A DNA stretch of 64,000 nucleotides from Caldithrix abyssi DSM 13497 (GTDB taxonomy: Bacteria; Electryoneota; AABM5-125-24; Hatepunaeales; Hatepunaeaceae): NCBI GenBank assembly GCA_945865405.1, contig CAMBDS010000001.1, positions 248,001-312,000 on the forward strand. Reading direction: 5' to 3'. Shown in pieces: positions 26,051 to 36,445 of the stretch. The notes below the pieces were generated by a model. The model searched no databases. It had not been told where the DNA came from and worked only from the letters and a program-made list of their open reading frames with translations. The position numbers and the translations under genes were made by a program. Positions within the stretch are counted from its first letter, which is position 1; every line of letters begins with the position of its first letter.

Positions 26051-28429
26051 CTACCTGAGGAGAAGAGCTCGGGCGTAGAGATTCTGATTATTTGAGGAAA
26101 GTTTTATCAAATAGAGACCGTTTGGCAGGTCGGTGGCGTTCCAGACGACCGAGTGAAGTTTGGAATTTGGAGTTTGGAGTTTGGAATGAGGATCCAACAA
26201 ATCAGCGACGAGGCGGCCGGAGAGGTCGTAGATGGCGAGATGGACAGGCAGAGACGCCTGTCCTCCTGCGGAGAAGGAGATGGTAGTCGAGGAATTGAAT
26301 GGGTTGGGGAAGGGTGAGGAAAGGGAAAAGGTGTAAGGAGATAGGGTAGTGGGGGAAACTGACAAAGCTTGTGATGCATCGAACAACAATAAAGCATCGT
26401 TTTCTGCTACCAGGACCATCTGACTGCCATTGACCCCTTGGCCAAATTCGACTCGGACTGCTTCACCCTCAGTGTCGTAGGAACCAGTTTCAATCGGACG
26501 AGTTAACCAGTTGTTATTGAGTATCCTTAATCCGGCAACTCCGTCTGCGAGTGCGATCATGCCGCCATCCTCCGAAAGCGTAGCATCAAACAACGACCCG
26601 GTCTGTTGGCCCGGTGTCCTGCTTTGTACTCCTCTTCCATTTATCTTCACCGGTAGATCCGGGGTGGCAACATCGAAATCAAGTAACCATTCGTTGCGCT
26701 CGATCATGAAGAGGTGGTCATCGAACGAATCGACTGTTATGTGTGGGAAGGATAATTGTTCGTTTAAGTAAATCTGTTCAGGATTGGCGGGATCGTGTAT
26801 ATCTATTGTCAATAGCCCATCACCAGCGAGATAGAGATAATTTCCAGCGATCTCGATCGAATTGGTCGGATTATAGAGAATCTCAATAGTGCCTATTTCA
26901 TAGATACTGTCCGCGAGACTGATGTCGTACACCCATAAGCGCTGAAATCTCTGACCTGAAATACGGTTAACCTGATATGCATAATCACCTCCAAACGCAA
27001 TTAAGCCAAATTCAGCCAATGAATCGTTTCCACCCTTGCCGATCAATTCAATATCGTCTGGATCAGAAACATCATATGCATAAATTCCATCTCTTTTTGC
27101 GATCAAAAGATCGCCTGATTGATTGACCCCAAAACCGATTGGTTGCGGAATCAGGAGGTTGTTCCGTTCAATCGGCGATCCCGGATCGGATATATCCATG
27201 ACGCTGACATTATTTTCAAATCGAAGGAATGCCAGATTTTCGCGAACGATCATTTCTTGCACAGAATAGGAGGCGCGGGAATACCATGAGAGCATTATCG
27301 ACGTATCAGGATCACTGATATCGTGGATGCTGAATCCTAAATGGAGTGGGTCCCATGCGTCGAAACCGTGACCGACGATGATACGGTCTTCTACATAAGC
27401 GTAGAGAGTATTGTAAACATGGAAATAAGGCCCATCGAATTCATCATGAATTTCTGTCGGCAACTGAATTGAATCGACAAGACGAGGATCAGCAATATCC
27501 GAGACGTCATAAACATCAAATCCATCTATATTTTGAAGCCAGACATTATCGCCATTTTTGAAGATTTTGGGATCATAAATCGATGTTGGTACAGTCAGCC
27601 TGTTCTGAAGTCGATGCCCCGGCTGAATGTCAACAAAATTGATGTTACTGACTTCTACATGCCACCTCTCGTCATAATTTTCATGAAAGACAACATAATC
27701 CTTACCAAGCACACTCGCATAAATTCCTCCACCATTGTATTCTCCCCAGGATTGAATCCATGTTGTCAATTCTGGTTGTGTGGGGTCGGAAATATCGACA
27801 AGTTGTAGTCCTTGATCAATTGCATCATTACCGTGCCAGTCAACACAACTGACAGCAAGAATTGTGTCATTGATAGAGATATGTTCGATGATCCCAGGCA
27901 TCTCTATAGATGCAAGTTCAGCGACTTGAAAATTTTCTCTCACAACTTCGATTCTCAGTGTTGTGAAGTCAGGTAGGAAAATCAAACTATCGGTCGACGT
28001 CGCGTAGTAATAAGACTCAAAATTATCTTCGTCGAGAATATGAATGTCCATGCTGTCAGGATGAGCAGGATTATCAAGTGAAAGAAAGAGAAAACCTGAT
28101 GGATTGTAGTTGAAAAGGCAGACAAGGTTTTCATTCACCAATAGCAATTCGCTCAATCCAGCAGTTTGTAAGCGTCCTTGAATTTTAGGACTGTAAATCG
28201 ACGCCAAACGGACATTTTCGGGATCACGCAAATCGTATGTGAGGATTTTCTGACCACTGGCTATCATGTAGAAATAGCCATTCCGATAAATTCCTGATCG
28301 GCCACGAGTCGTAAAATCAAATTCATGCCTCCCCACCAGCTCAATATCCGAACCTGGTTGGGCGAAAAGAGCTGTGCCAAGGCTCGATATAATTATTCCA
28401 ATGGCGACAAGAAGAGTAATAGCTTTCAT
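26051..28429 (-). CDS. T9SS cargo, LVIVD-repeat propeller protein
   Basis: 792 aa; ATG 28429 begins MKAITLLVAIGIIISSLGTALFAQ, a signal peptide. The body (about 25-690) is built of LVIVD-like repeats (VSDIADPRLVDSIQL, HDISDPDTSIMLSW, DISDPGSPIERNNL), which fold as beta-propeller blades. The CTD begins PFPNPFNSSTT near 706. It contains a palindrome-derived loop A (GGQASLPVH) and a loop B that reads SKLQTPNSKLH, the translation of a heptanucleotide repeat at 26154-26190. It starts 4 nt after the stop of the 28434 gene and is the last gene of the long operon. Ligand unknown. Confidence 0.85.
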   Translation of the reverse strand: MKAITLLVAIGIIISSLGTALFAQPGSDIELVGRHEFDFTTRGRSGIYRNGYFYMIASGQKILTYDLRDPENVRLASIYSPKIQGRLQTAGLSELLLVNENLVCLFNYNPSGFLFLSLDNPAHPDSMDIHILDEDNFESYYYATSTDSLIFLPDFTTLRIEVVRENFQVAELASIEMPGIIEHISINDTILAVSCVDWHGNDAIDQGLQLVDISDPTQPELTTWIQSWGEYNGGGIYASVLGKDYVVFHENYDERWHVEVSNINFVDIQPGHRLQNRLTVPTSIYDPKIFKNGDNVWLQNIDGFDVYDVSDIADPRLVDSIQLPTEIHDEFDGPYFHVYNTLYAYVEDRIIVGHGFDAWDPLHLGFSIHDISDPDTSIMLSWYSRASYSVQEMIVRENLAFLRFENNVSVMDISDPGSPIERNNLLIPQPIGFGVNQSGDLLIAKRDGIYAYDVSDPDDIELIGKGGNDSLAEFGLIAFGGDYAYQVNRISGQRFQRLWVYDISLADSIYEIGTIEILYNPTNSIEIAGNYLYLAGDGLLTIDIHDPANPEQIYLNEQLSFPHITVDSFDDHLFMIERNEWLLDFDVATPDLPVKINGRGVQSRTPGQQTGSLFDATLSEDGGMIALADGVAGLRILNNNWLTRPIETGSYDTEGEAVRVEFGQGVNGSQMVLVAENDALLLFDASQALSVSPTTLSPYTFSLSSPFPNPFNSSTTISFSAGGQASLPVHLAIYDLSGRLVADLLDPHSKLQTPNSKLHSVVWNATDLPNGLYLIKLSSNNQNLYARALLLR
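26154..26190. repeat. Heptanucleotide-type tandem repeat in CTD loop B
   Basis: Repeats of the GTTTGGA type lie in frame in loop B of the 26051-28429 gene and encode the SKLQTPNSKLH segment. Confidence 0.65.
26242..26263. repeat. Palindrome GGACAGGC-n6-GCCTGTCC in CTD loop A
   Basis: 8-bp arms lie in frame and encode GGQASLPVH between TISFSA and LAIYDLSG of the 26051-28429 gene. Confidence 0.75.
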
Positions 28430-28433
28430 TTGT

Positions 28434-31178
28434 TCACCTCATCAAAATTAATTTTTGTGTTCGCGACTGATCTTGGGACTCCAACCGCACCAGATAAACC
28501 CCGGCGGGTATTTCCCCCGCCTCCCAGACAACTTTATGCTGACCGGACTCCATTCTCTTGTTCACTAATTCGCTTACTTCTCTTCCCGAGAGGTCGTAAA
28601 TGGCTAACCTAACCCCCCCTTGTATTCCCCCCCTGCCAGCAGGGGGGGAAAGGGAGAAGGAGATCGTCGTGCTGGAGTTGAAGGGGTTGGGGAAGGCTCC
28701 GAAAAGCTGAAAAGTGGAAGCGGTGAGCTGAGGGTTGGCAAGATTTTCAACCCCGTTCGGATCGATCACCGACAGAAGCAGCGGTATTCTCATTTCACCA
28801 CCGAAGCCATCGTGAGTGATTACAATCTCACCCTCATAATCGCCGAAAGCAAATGACCACTCCCCATCCTCCGACGACGCAATGATGTCAACAAGTAACT
28901 CTGCTTCACCTCCCGCACGCAGTTGGCCATTTGCCGGACCGATCTTCAGCCACTCAGTATTTGTTTGAACCTGCAAAACCCGCAACTGGTCGCCACCCAA
29001 GTCAGGGCTGATGTTGGCGATAGTAATCATCACCCAGCCATGATACTTGTCGAAGTTACGGTAGATTGAGGCACTGGTGAATCGAGTCGCCCCCTCCGTT
29101 TCAATATTGGTTACAAACCGCATTTCGCCCGTTAAGGTGTTGAATTTATGGATCTGGGTGGTGTCCTGATCTTTCAAATTCAGGGCATAAAGGCACGAGC
29201 TATCAGGATCATCCGAGTACCAAGAGAGCCCATAAATTCGCATCGGTGGGTTGTGAATCTCTCGGTCAAGATAATTTCCCTCAACGTCGTAGGCTTTGAT
29301 ATCGCCGACTATCCCGCTCAGCCAGAGAATTGCGTTATGAGGATCGTAAGCGATATTGTTAGTTGAGTTAAAGGGTGCGAGCCATTTGTGAGCAATCTCG
29401 CCGTCGCGGTTCAAGGCGTAAACAGTATCCTCGCCGCTTCCCCAGATCAGCTCGCCATCCCACTCCAAGTCTTTGAATCCATAGCGACTATGGCCGGGCT
29501 GAGGGAAACTTCCGAGGTGTTCACCATCACGGCTCAGATGATAAATCATGTTCGAGTCGTTATCGTTGGCGCCAGCGAGGTAGTAGGACTCGCCGTCAAA
29601 GATGACTCCTTCGATGCGTTCATCATTAGTGATTTCGCTGACCGGGATCGTCTGTCTGACCATCCATGGCTCGAATCCGGCATCTCCCACTGCGTGAGCC
29701 ACAGCATACCACGTCACAGGGCCGTTCCCGACATTTCGAAATGTCAGTTGAGTCTGCGTCGCACCACCGGAATCAAGTTCGACGGCAATATTTTCGAGGT
29801 CGGAAATTAATTCGCCATGGTTGAGGCGGATTTCTATCATCAATGAGTCACCGGTAACTATTTCAACTTCCGACTCGCCGGGGAGGTAGCCTTCGGCGGA
29901 GTAATTCAGTTGAAAAACCGAGACCGAATCGAGGTAGTAGGACTCAATCACTCTCCCCCAGAAACCGAGCGTATCGGAAGTCATCATGAGTGAAATACCT
30001 TGCTCACCACTCCGTGCAACGATAGTACCGAGAGGGATCGGCAGATCAGTCGCGGCGTCAAGCAGTTGTCCGCCGAGAAAAGCTCGAAATGGCGGGGAAA
30101 AAGAAAATGCTCCCATATCGGTGCGGCTTCCATCCGGATCAGGCTCAGCGTCAGGGTCGCCAGCATCGATGCAGGGAGAGTCGTCGTTTAATCGGTAGTT
30201 GCCATTTTCAGGGTCGATAAAATGGGGGTCGGCGTCAAATAGCCCTTCCGTAACCAGTTCGATGTTATCGAGTTGAATATCGTCTTCGCCTCCTTCCAAA
30301 TCAGTAAACGAGATCGTAAATTCGATATTCCCCGCGGATCTTAGCCAGATTTGAGTCTGATTTTCATTTGTATTGCCATAGATAATGCTGTTCGTAATGG
30401 AGGACCCTTCTTCGACACGGAACATATTAAACACCCCATATTCGTATGCATAATTATCTGCAATCGTGACGTGATCCATCCGGATTTGCCCGTTAAGAAA
30501 TTCACCGCATCCGCCCAAACCACCGGCTCGATTCTGTGCAACAAGGACATTTTGCAAAATGACATCACCATCAGTGTGCAGCGCGCCTCCATCCCAACGA
30601 TCGCTCTCGTTCCGCAACAATTCACAGTCTTCCATTCGCAATGACGATCCATTAACTGTGGCTATTCCGCCACCTTGCCCGGAAGTGGTGTTTTCAATCA
30701 GGCTGACGTGGCGGAGAGAGAGCCAGGTACATCCGGAAATTATTCCTCCCCCGCCATCCCCTCCAGTGGCACGATTTCCGACGATTAACAAATCTTCCAG
30801 CCGAATGCTGTTTCCGAAGCATTTCAAACCACCGCCTGAATTGGAGAGACCGTTGCGGATGGTGAATCCTTGAATAAGCACGTTATCGTCATCACCTCCC
30901 GCCACAGTGACGACAGAGGCATGCTGACCGCCATCAATCAGAGTCGAGTCGATGTATGCCGGATCTCCACTTGTAAGGGTGAGGCTGGCGAGGACGAGAT
31001 TTCCGTTGATAGTGAGATTCTCTTCGTAGAGTCCCGGCTGGACGAGGACGGTATCGCCAGCATCGGCTGCCTGGATGCCTGCTGCGATGGTCTCGTAGTC
31101 GTCAGGAACGTTGCGGATTGTTGCCGAGGCGAAAGAGGCAATCAGCAACACGAGAATAGTAAAACAAAATCGGTTCAT
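28434..31178 (-). CDS. T9SS cargo: beta-helix plus propeller protein
   Basis: 914 aa with signal peptide (FCFTILVLLIASFASA). It opens with the VPDDYETIAAGIQAADAGDTVLVQPGLY motif typical of pectate-lyase/DUF1565 beta-helices (about 20-325). A carboxypeptidase-regulatory-like domain follows, then a propeller region at 490-690 (GFKDLEWDGELIWG) clearly homologous to that of the 11254 product, then a BACON/hydin-like domain. The CTD (from about 829, FPNPFNSSTT) carries the C7/G7 palindrome insert in loop A. Its ATG overlaps the stop of the 31175 gene by 4 nt (ATGA), and the next gene starts 4 nt downstream. It sits mid-operon. Confidence 0.86.
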   Translation of the reverse strand: MNRFCFTILVLLIASFASATIRNVPDDYETIAAGIQAADAGDTVLVQPGLYEENLTINGNLVLASLTLTSGDPAYIDSTLIDGGQHASVVTVAGGDDDNVLIQGFTIRNGLSNSGGGLKCFGNSIRLEDLLIVGNRATGGDGGGGIISGCTWLSLRHVSLIENTTSGQGGGIATVNGSSLRMEDCELLRNESDRWDGGALHTDGDVILQNVLVAQNRAGGLGGCGEFLNGQIRMDHVTIADNYAYEYGVFNMFRVEEGSSITNSIIYGNTNENQTQIWLRSAGNIEFTISFTDLEGGEDDIQLDNIELVTEGLFDADPHFIDPENGNYRLNDDSPCIDAGDPDAEPDPDGSRTDMGAFSFSPPFRAFLGGQLLDAATDLPIPLGTIVARSGEQGISLMMTSDTLGFWGRVIESYYLDSVSVFQLNYSAEGYLPGESEVEIVTGDSLMIEIRLNHGELISDLENIAVELDSGGATQTQLTFRNVGNGPVTWYAVAHAVGDAGFEPWMVRQTIPVSEITNDERIEGVIFDGESYYLAGANDNDSNMIYHLSRDGEHLGSFPQPGHSRYGFKDLEWDGELIWGSGEDTVYALNRDGEIAHKWLAPFNSTNNIAYDPHNAILWLSGIVGDIKAYDVEGNYLDREIHNPPMRIYGLSWYSDDPDSSCLYALNLKDQDTTQIHKFNTLTGEMRFVTNIETEGATRFTSASIYRNFDKYHGWVMITIANISPDLGGDQLRVLQVQTNTEWLKIGPANGQLRAGGEAELLVDIIASSEDGEWSFAFGDYEGEIVITHDGFGGEMRIPLLLSVIDPNGVENLANPQLTASTFQLFGAFPNPFNSSTTISFSLSPPAGRGGIQGGVRLAIYDLSGREVSELVNKRMESGQHKVVWEAGEIPAGVYLVRLESQDQSRTQKLILMR
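28625..28650. repeat. C7/G7 palindrome in CTD loop A
   Basis: Same sequence as at 22652-22677, in the same CTD position of the 28434-31178 gene. Confidence 0.85.
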
Positions 31179-33415
31179 CGAATCACCACTACTTTCTTGG
31201 AAATATGTTGGAACCCATTGGTAAGCTTCACCAAATAAACCCCGGCGGGTATTTCCCCTGCGTCCCAGACGACTTTGTGAGTACCAGCGGAAAGGCGAGA
31301 GTTGACAAGGTCGGTGACGAGACGGCCGGAGAGGTCGTAGATGCGTAAGGAGACCCCCCCTACCCCCCCTGCAATAGCATGGGGGGATAGCGAGAAGGTG
31401 ATGGTGGTGGTGGAGTTGAAGGGGTTGGGGGATACGTCCAGAAGAGTTGGGTCCTCTGGTGGGGTGGCAGGCTGGTCGTCAGGAGTCGGTGAAACGAAAT
31501 CAGCTTCGGAAAAGTCGTAAATCCCTATCGAGTAGTCCCCAACAATGTAAAGCAAATTTCCATCAGCCGTCACTGATCTTGCTCCACCGTCGATGCGCCC
31601 GGTATGGACAAGCTGCAGATTCATGATTCCTGAATACTTAAATGCAACAAGTGAGTAATTGTTTGATCCGTAGAGAAAATTATAATCAGAATCCAAACTG
31701 AACACAGAAATTGGCGTGAAAATGGAGCTGCGTCTGATGGGTCGTTCCGGATTGGTAATGTCATAGACCGAGAGAATATCTGCATTTCCATTGTCAGTCG
31801 CGTGCTCAATAATAACTCGATCTTCACGCGCGAAAATGCGATCAATATTGTCACATAGGAATGTTGAAAGAACCCGAGGCGCTTCATCGCTAGTAATATC
31901 CCAAATAGATACCGAATCGCTAATAAAAGTAACTAACTTAGAACCTGCTAAAGTCATAGATCTTTGACGTCTCCCTCCAAAACCCCCCGGTAAAACAACA
32001 CTTCCGGTCAGTTCCGGATTTTCAGGTTCCTGAATGTCAATAAAATAGACTGTTGTATTGGATGTAGCCATATAAAGATATTCACCTCTCAAATAGCAGC
32101 TTGTGAAATTTTCGTTCATAGCCAGACCAGCAATTCTTACCGGTTGAGCGGGCTCAATCAAATCGTAAATTTCCAGTCCGACCGAATTAACTGCGACGTA
32201 TAGATAAGCGTCTTTAAGAATGGAAATGTAGTTGAAACGTTCTATGTAAATGGTGTCGGAATAGTTGCCGACAATTTCTGGATTTTCAGGATCCTGGATA
32301 TCAACAACCCAGAACCCATGGGTATCATTGTGCCCGGCGGAGCCGAATATGCAGGCTAAATTTCGATCGATCACGATATTATCAAAACCGCCAATTGTTC
32401 CATAATCACCAAGATTGACGGGGGACTGAAAGTTTGAGATATTGACAAGCCGAAAGCCTTCATTCCTATTATTTAGTGCCGCATAATCTCCATTCAAGGT
32501 AATGTTTGATCCATAGTAAGTTGAATCACCCTGACCGATGAGGCTTGGGTTAAGAGGAGCAGAAAAATCGTAAATGAAGAGGTTATTCAATGCCAGACGA
32601 TCGGTGCATCTTGCCAATATAAATCCAGTATCATCACGAAAAACAATTCTATTGATCTCGTCAACAGGTGCCAAAAATCCAAGATCCTCCGGATTATTCA
32701 CATCTGTAAAATCTGTAACCAACAGCTGATTATTCCTGCAAACTGTATAGATGAGGTTATCTTTGATTGCACTACTTTGGAATTCTACATCAAATTCAGG
32801 GTCATAATGCGACAGGAAAATTGGTTCATCGTTATTGGAAATGTCGAAGAGGAAGAGTTCCTCTTCGCCGGTTATTACCGCCAAATTGCCTGATATACTA
32901 ATGCTTGTAGCGTTCCCGAACAATCGATAGTCAGTTAGGTGTATCAACGAATCGGGGTTTGAGGCGTCAATTGGCACCAAGCCTTGGATGGTGGCACAAA
33001 AAATCGTAGTCGGGTCGTCAGGTTTCATAGCAATATCGGTAATACTAAACTGATGACGGACATTGGATCGAGCTCTTATGACTGGAAATTCGGGGTGGCT
33101 TACGTCGATTGCCACCAAATCCTGATCTCGCTGAAGTGCATACAACATTGTACCCATGCCTACAATATTGTCCCAATTCTCCGAACCATCCAACACAGCA
33201 ACCTGCACCGGGTTATTCAGGTCACTGATATCAAGAACTCGCAACCCCGTCGCGCCTGTCGAAACGAAGGCGTGATCTCCCAGAAAAACTGCATCGTTTG
33301 CGGTGCTCCAGTAATCGAAAACCTGCCCAAGTTTGGTGAGGTCATACTCATTCTGTGCAAAGCAAACAACAGGTAGGAGCATGGCTGTGAGTAGAAATGA
33401 TTGAATAGTCTTCAT
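31175..33415 (-). CDS. T9SS cargo, LVIVD-repeat propeller protein
   Basis: 746 aa; ATG 33415 starts MKTIQSFLLTAMLLPVVCFAQ (signal peptide). LVIVD repeats fill residues about 20-640 (VLDISDLNNPVQVAVL, VVDIQDPENPEIVGNY, FIDIQEPENPELTGSV). The CTD starts at VSPNPFNSTTT near 658 and ends KKVVVIR. Loop A (SPHAIAGGVGGV) derives from an imperfect C-rich palindrome at 31353-31387. It lies 3 nt downstream of the 33419 gene and overlaps the next gene by 4 nt. Such propellers usually serve binding rather than catalysis; no active site is seen. Confidence 0.85.
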   Translation of the reverse strand: MKTIQSFLLTAMLLPVVCFAQNEYDLTKLGQVFDYWSTANDAVFLGDHAFVSTGATGLRVLDISDLNNPVQVAVLDGSENWDNIVGMGTMLYALQRDQDLVAIDVSHPEFPVIRARSNVRHQFSITDIAMKPDDPTTIFCATIQGLVPIDASNPDSLIHLTDYRLFGNATSISISGNLAVITGEEELFLFDISNNDEPIFLSHYDPEFDVEFQSSAIKDNLIYTVCRNNQLLVTDFTDVNNPEDLGFLAPVDEINRIVFRDDTGFILARCTDRLALNNLFIYDFSAPLNPSLIGQGDSTYYGSNITLNGDYAALNNRNEGFRLVNISNFQSPVNLGDYGTIGGFDNIVIDRNLACIFGSAGHNDTHGFWVVDIQDPENPEIVGNYSDTIYIERFNYISILKDAYLYVAVNSVGLEIYDLIEPAQPVRIAGLAMNENFTSCYLRGEYLYMATSNTTVYFIDIQEPENPELTGSVVLPGGFGGRRQRSMTLAGSKLVTFISDSVSIWDITSDEAPRVLSTFLCDNIDRIFAREDRVIIEHATDNGNADILSVYDITNPERPIRRSSIFTPISVFSLDSDYNFLYGSNNYSLVAFKYSGIMNLQLVHTGRIDGGARSVTADGNLLYIVGDYSIGIYDFSEADFVSPTPDDQPATPPEDPTLLDVSPNPFNSTTTITFSLSPHAIAGGVGGVSLRIYDLSGRLVTDLVNSRLSAGTHKVVWDAGEIPAGVYLVKLTNGFQHISKKVVVIR
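31353..31387. repeat. Imperfect C-rich palindrome in CTD loop A
   Basis: CCCCCCCTACCCCCCC...GGGGGGAT lies in frame in the 31175-33415 gene. It is a diverged relative of the C7/G7 family. Confidence 0.6.
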
Positions 33416-33418
33416 TGG

Positions 33419-36400
33419 TTACCTCAACAGAATTAATTTTTGTATTCGAGTCTGACCATTTGCCTCCAACCGCACGAGATACACCCCCGCCGACAAATCG
33501 CCAGCATCCCAGATGACTTTGTGGGTACCGGCGGAGACGCCGGTGCTACCGAGCAAATTGGTGACGAGGCGGCCGGTGAGGTCGTAGATGGCTAACCTAA
33601 CCCCCCCTTGTATTCCCCCCCTGCCAGCAGAGGGGGAAAGAGAGAAGGTGATGGTGGTCGTGGAGTTGAAGGGGTTGGGGAAGGGCGGGGCGAGATAGAG
33701 CATATCGGGAACGGAAGAAGAACTTTCATCCGTTGGAACCCCGGTCTCGAGGCCGGAAAGGGCGCTTTCAAGGAATGCTCGCGCGCCAGCTTCATCCATA
33801 AAGTAGAGTGGAAAACCGAGGATAATAGCAGCTCCTGAATCGAGCTCTGTTTTGACTCCGCAAGCCATTCCCTCGAATAACGGATCATCAGAGAGCGAAT
33901 TGAAGTCGAGCATTCGTTCGCCATGACTCAATTCAAATATCCAGCACTTGTCCAACCCATACCAATTGACCGGCACCTTGTCTCTGTCAAGTGAGAGGCT
34001 ATCGTAACCGTCTCTTCCCAAAGCGCCTTGGAAGTCTCGTTCCGTGACTCGCTTGCCACTTACGATCCCCAACATACCGGGAAGACTCTGAGCGGGGAAT
34101 TGTTGGCTGTCTGAATCTACCGTAGCGAAATTGGTCAGAACATCCCACCCTGAGATCACAACATTCCCGCCAAATTCAATAAATTTTTGCAAGTAAGTTC
34201 GATTATCTTTTAACCGCAAATCGGCTTTGTCGTCGCTGTGCCAGACGATAGTCCGGTATTTTCCGATTTCAACGGCGGTTAGAGTACGGTTGACATTTGC
34301 GCGGAATTGAAAGTAGTCGAGATCGTCATACTCTCTTGCGCCAAGTATCGCATGGTAGAAACTGTCAGCTTGTGCATCGTCTGGCGAACCGGGACGCCCG
34401 TTTCCGTCACGAGTCTCGTCCACGAGTAGAATGCGCGGGTCGTCCATGATAAAGGGGGCGCCTCTTACGATGTTATCGAGCGAATCAGCGCCGTAGGCAG
34501 GGCTTTCGTTACCATCTGCATCTTCAGCCGTCAAGCGATAAGTGTAGATCCCAAATTCATTGATTTGATCGAGGTAATGCAACTCATTGACAGGATCCTG
34601 ATTGACCGGAGTAAAGTCTCCTCCGTTCAGCGAGCGGTAAATGTTGTAACCGAGTAGGTCAAGCTCGCGAGGTCTGTTTGGAATCCAACTTAAGCTGATC
34701 GCGTGGTAGAGTTCCTCCTCTAACTTCAATTCGACAGGTTTTCTCGGGATGGAGAGCGGGATTGCCCATGTTGTGTCGGAGAGAAGGCTCTCGTTGCCGT
34801 CGATGTCGTTAAGGCTGATTGCAAAATAGTAAGAGGTGCCCTCAACAAGGTCTCCTATTATCCGTTCAACGTCTTCGCCAACGTTTACTATTTCGTGCAG
34901 GTCACCCGAATCGCCGTAGTATAAATTTATGCTTTCGATTTGCGGCATCCGCCCATATTGTTGCCAGGTGACGGACAATGCTTCACCACTACCTACATCA
35001 GCGACATTGGGTTTTGCCGGTATCGGGATATACTCGCCGCGAAAAACTTGTTCACGTCCGACATCGTAGAATTCTTGAACGGCATCTGCAGTGGTAACGA
35101 TGCCTTCCGTGTCTTCGGCGGCTATCAAAGCATAGGTGATATCCATCGATTCGCCGGGGAAAAGAGCCCACATTTCATTGCCGGTAGGACCGAAAGAGAT
35201 GATGTAACGCCAATCATCACGTTCGCCGGTGGGGGGGCTATTTTCTTCGTCATCTGCGGAGATCAAATCGTATTTGTCAGCGTTGGTTTCAGGATCGCCG
35301 CCTCTGGTGCGGCTAAAATTCTTGAAACCGATGTTCAGTTCGTCAAGAGGTTTGGGGGTTTTCAAAATCTTTATTGCAAAAACGCCCGGTGCCCACTCAC
35401 CTTCATCGGTTGAGTCGTCTCCTTGAACCGCCATAAGATGGTCGGCATCGAAATAGTTCCAATCGTCCAACGAACCTTGGTCGCCGCCTTCGCCTTGAGC
35501 GGCAATATCGGGATCGGCAAAGAGTGCAAAACGAAGCCCCCAGAGAGTATCTTCGCCGACGTTCCTGATTTTTGTTTCAAAAATCACAGCATCGCTGATG
35601 GGACTGGCAAAGTTCCAACTGTAGGATGTTTCTTCTATCCTGATGTTAAGCGGGGTGTGACCGTCATTGTCTGGTGAGTTGACTTGTCGGCGGTCAATGT
35701 CGTCATAGATCGCGGTTATCTGTCCGTCGGCCATAGCGGCACCATCTTCATCGAAAAGGTCGTCGCCGTCATCGTCGCGGCTCCCGGTAATTTGGTCGCC
35801 GTCGAAGTCTTGATCGTCCGCATCAACAAGACCGTCGTTGTCGTTGTCAAGCATATCGCTGCTGATGTCGCCGGGTGGGTCTTCGTCAATGTGGGGTTCC
35901 GGATCGTAGAAGAATATGCCGTCACCGTTGATATCGTTATCTGGCCCGTCCCAGTCCATCGAGGGGGCACCATTCCCATCGAGGTCGTCGTTTTCGGAGT
36001 TCCAATCGTCGTCGTCATCGAAGGCGATCAGGCTGAACCGATAAGGATCGTCGGGGTGAACATTAGATTGGCAGATGAATCCGTCTGCGGAGGGAGAAAA
36101 TTCGTTTGTGCCGTTATCGCCGTCGCAGCCTGTTGAGACAAACTTGCGGCCGTCAACGATTGCCCCGACCCAAATCCCGGCTGAGAAGAGGAATTCTGAT
36201 TGAGAGCCTTTGGGATACTCCATCCCGTAGTAGCCTTCGTGCAGATCAGGGTTGCCGTACTCTCCCCAGTTGGAGATTGTCAAGGCGACATTGTTACCGT
36301 CTTGCTTGATTATCTGACGTTGTCCTCCGGGGTCTCGAACGGGGCCTCGCTGTTGGGGCGAGGAATAGCGAGCTATGGCGGAATTGGCGAGCAGAATGAA

Positions 36401-36442
36401 CAGGCATCCGGTTATGAGGCGAAGGATTGAGCTTAGTTTCAT
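33419..36442 (-). CDS. T9SS cargo with Asp-rich calcium-binding repeats, FN3 domains and a carbohydrate- or peptidase-like central domain
   Basis: 1007 aa; signal peptide ILRLITGCLFILLANSAIA. Residues about 155-250 are a run of Asp/Asn/Gly motifs (DNDNDGLVDADDQDFDGDQ) like thrombospondin-3 or dockerin calcium loops. FN3-type domains lie near 480-660 (YYFAISLNDIDGNESLLSD; YTYRLTAEDADGNES). A domain at about 665-890 (ILLVDETRDGNGRPG, then GGNVVISGWDVL) looks like the class-I glutamine-amidotransferase-like fold found in some surface peptidases. I do not assign an activity to it. The CTD begins at PFPNPFNSTTT near 917 and carries palindrome inserts in both loops. It starts 3 nt after the 36446 gene. 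Confidence 0.83.
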   Translation of the reverse strand: MKLSSILRLITGCLFILLANSAIARYSSPQQRGPVRDPGGQRQIIKQDGNNVALTISNWGEYGNPDLHEGYYGMEYPKGSQSEFLFSAGIWVGAIVDGRKFVSTGCDGDNGTNEFSPSADGFICQSNVHPDDPYRFSLIAFDDDDDWNSENDDLDGNGAPSMDWDGPDNDINGDGIFFYDPEPHIDEDPPGDISSDMLDNDNDGLVDADDQDFDGDQITGSRDDDGDDLFDEDGAAMADGQITAIYDDIDRRQVNSPDNDGHTPLNIRIEETSYSWNFASPISDAVIFETKIRNVGEDTLWGLRFALFADPDIAAQGEGGDQGSLDDWNYFDADHLMAVQGDDSTDEGEWAPGVFAIKILKTPKPLDELNIGFKNFSRTRGGDPETNADKYDLISADDEENSPPTGERDDWRYIISFGPTGNEMWALFPGESMDITYALIAAEDTEGIVTTADAVQEFYDVGREQVFRGEYIPIPAKPNVADVGSGEALSVTWQQYGRMPQIESINLYYGDSGDLHEIVNVGEDVERIIGDLVEGTSYYFAISLNDIDGNESLLSDTTWAIPLSIPRKPVELKLEEELYHAISLSWIPNRPRELDLLGYNIYRSLNGGDFTPVNQDPVNELHYLDQINEFGIYTYRLTAEDADGNESPAYGADSLDNIVRGAPFIMDDPRILLVDETRDGNGRPGSPDDAQADSFYHAILGAREYDDLDYFQFRANVNRTLTAVEIGKYRTIVWHSDDKADLRLKDNRTYLQKFIEFGGNVVISGWDVLTNFATVDSDSQQFPAQSLPGMLGIVSGKRVTERDFQGALGRDGYDSLSLDRDKVPVNWYGLDKCWIFELSHGERMLDFNSLSDDPLFEGMACGVKTELDSGAAIILGFPLYFMDEAGARAFLESALSGLETGVPTDESSSSVPDMLYLAPPFPNPFNSTTTITFSLSPSAGRGGIQGGVRLAIYDLTGRLVTNLLGSTGVSAGTHKVIWDAGDLSAGVYLVRLEANGQTRIQKLILLR
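33527..33544. repeat. Palindrome ACCGGC-n6-GCCGGT in CTD loop B
   Basis: Encodes GSTGVSAGTH in the 33419-36442 gene; identical at 36554-36571. Confidence 0.7.
33613..33638. repeat. C7 palindrome in CTD loop A
   Basis: As at 22652 but with the right arm GAGGGGGAA; in frame in the 33419-36442 gene. Confidence 0.8.
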
Positions 36443-36445
36443 TAC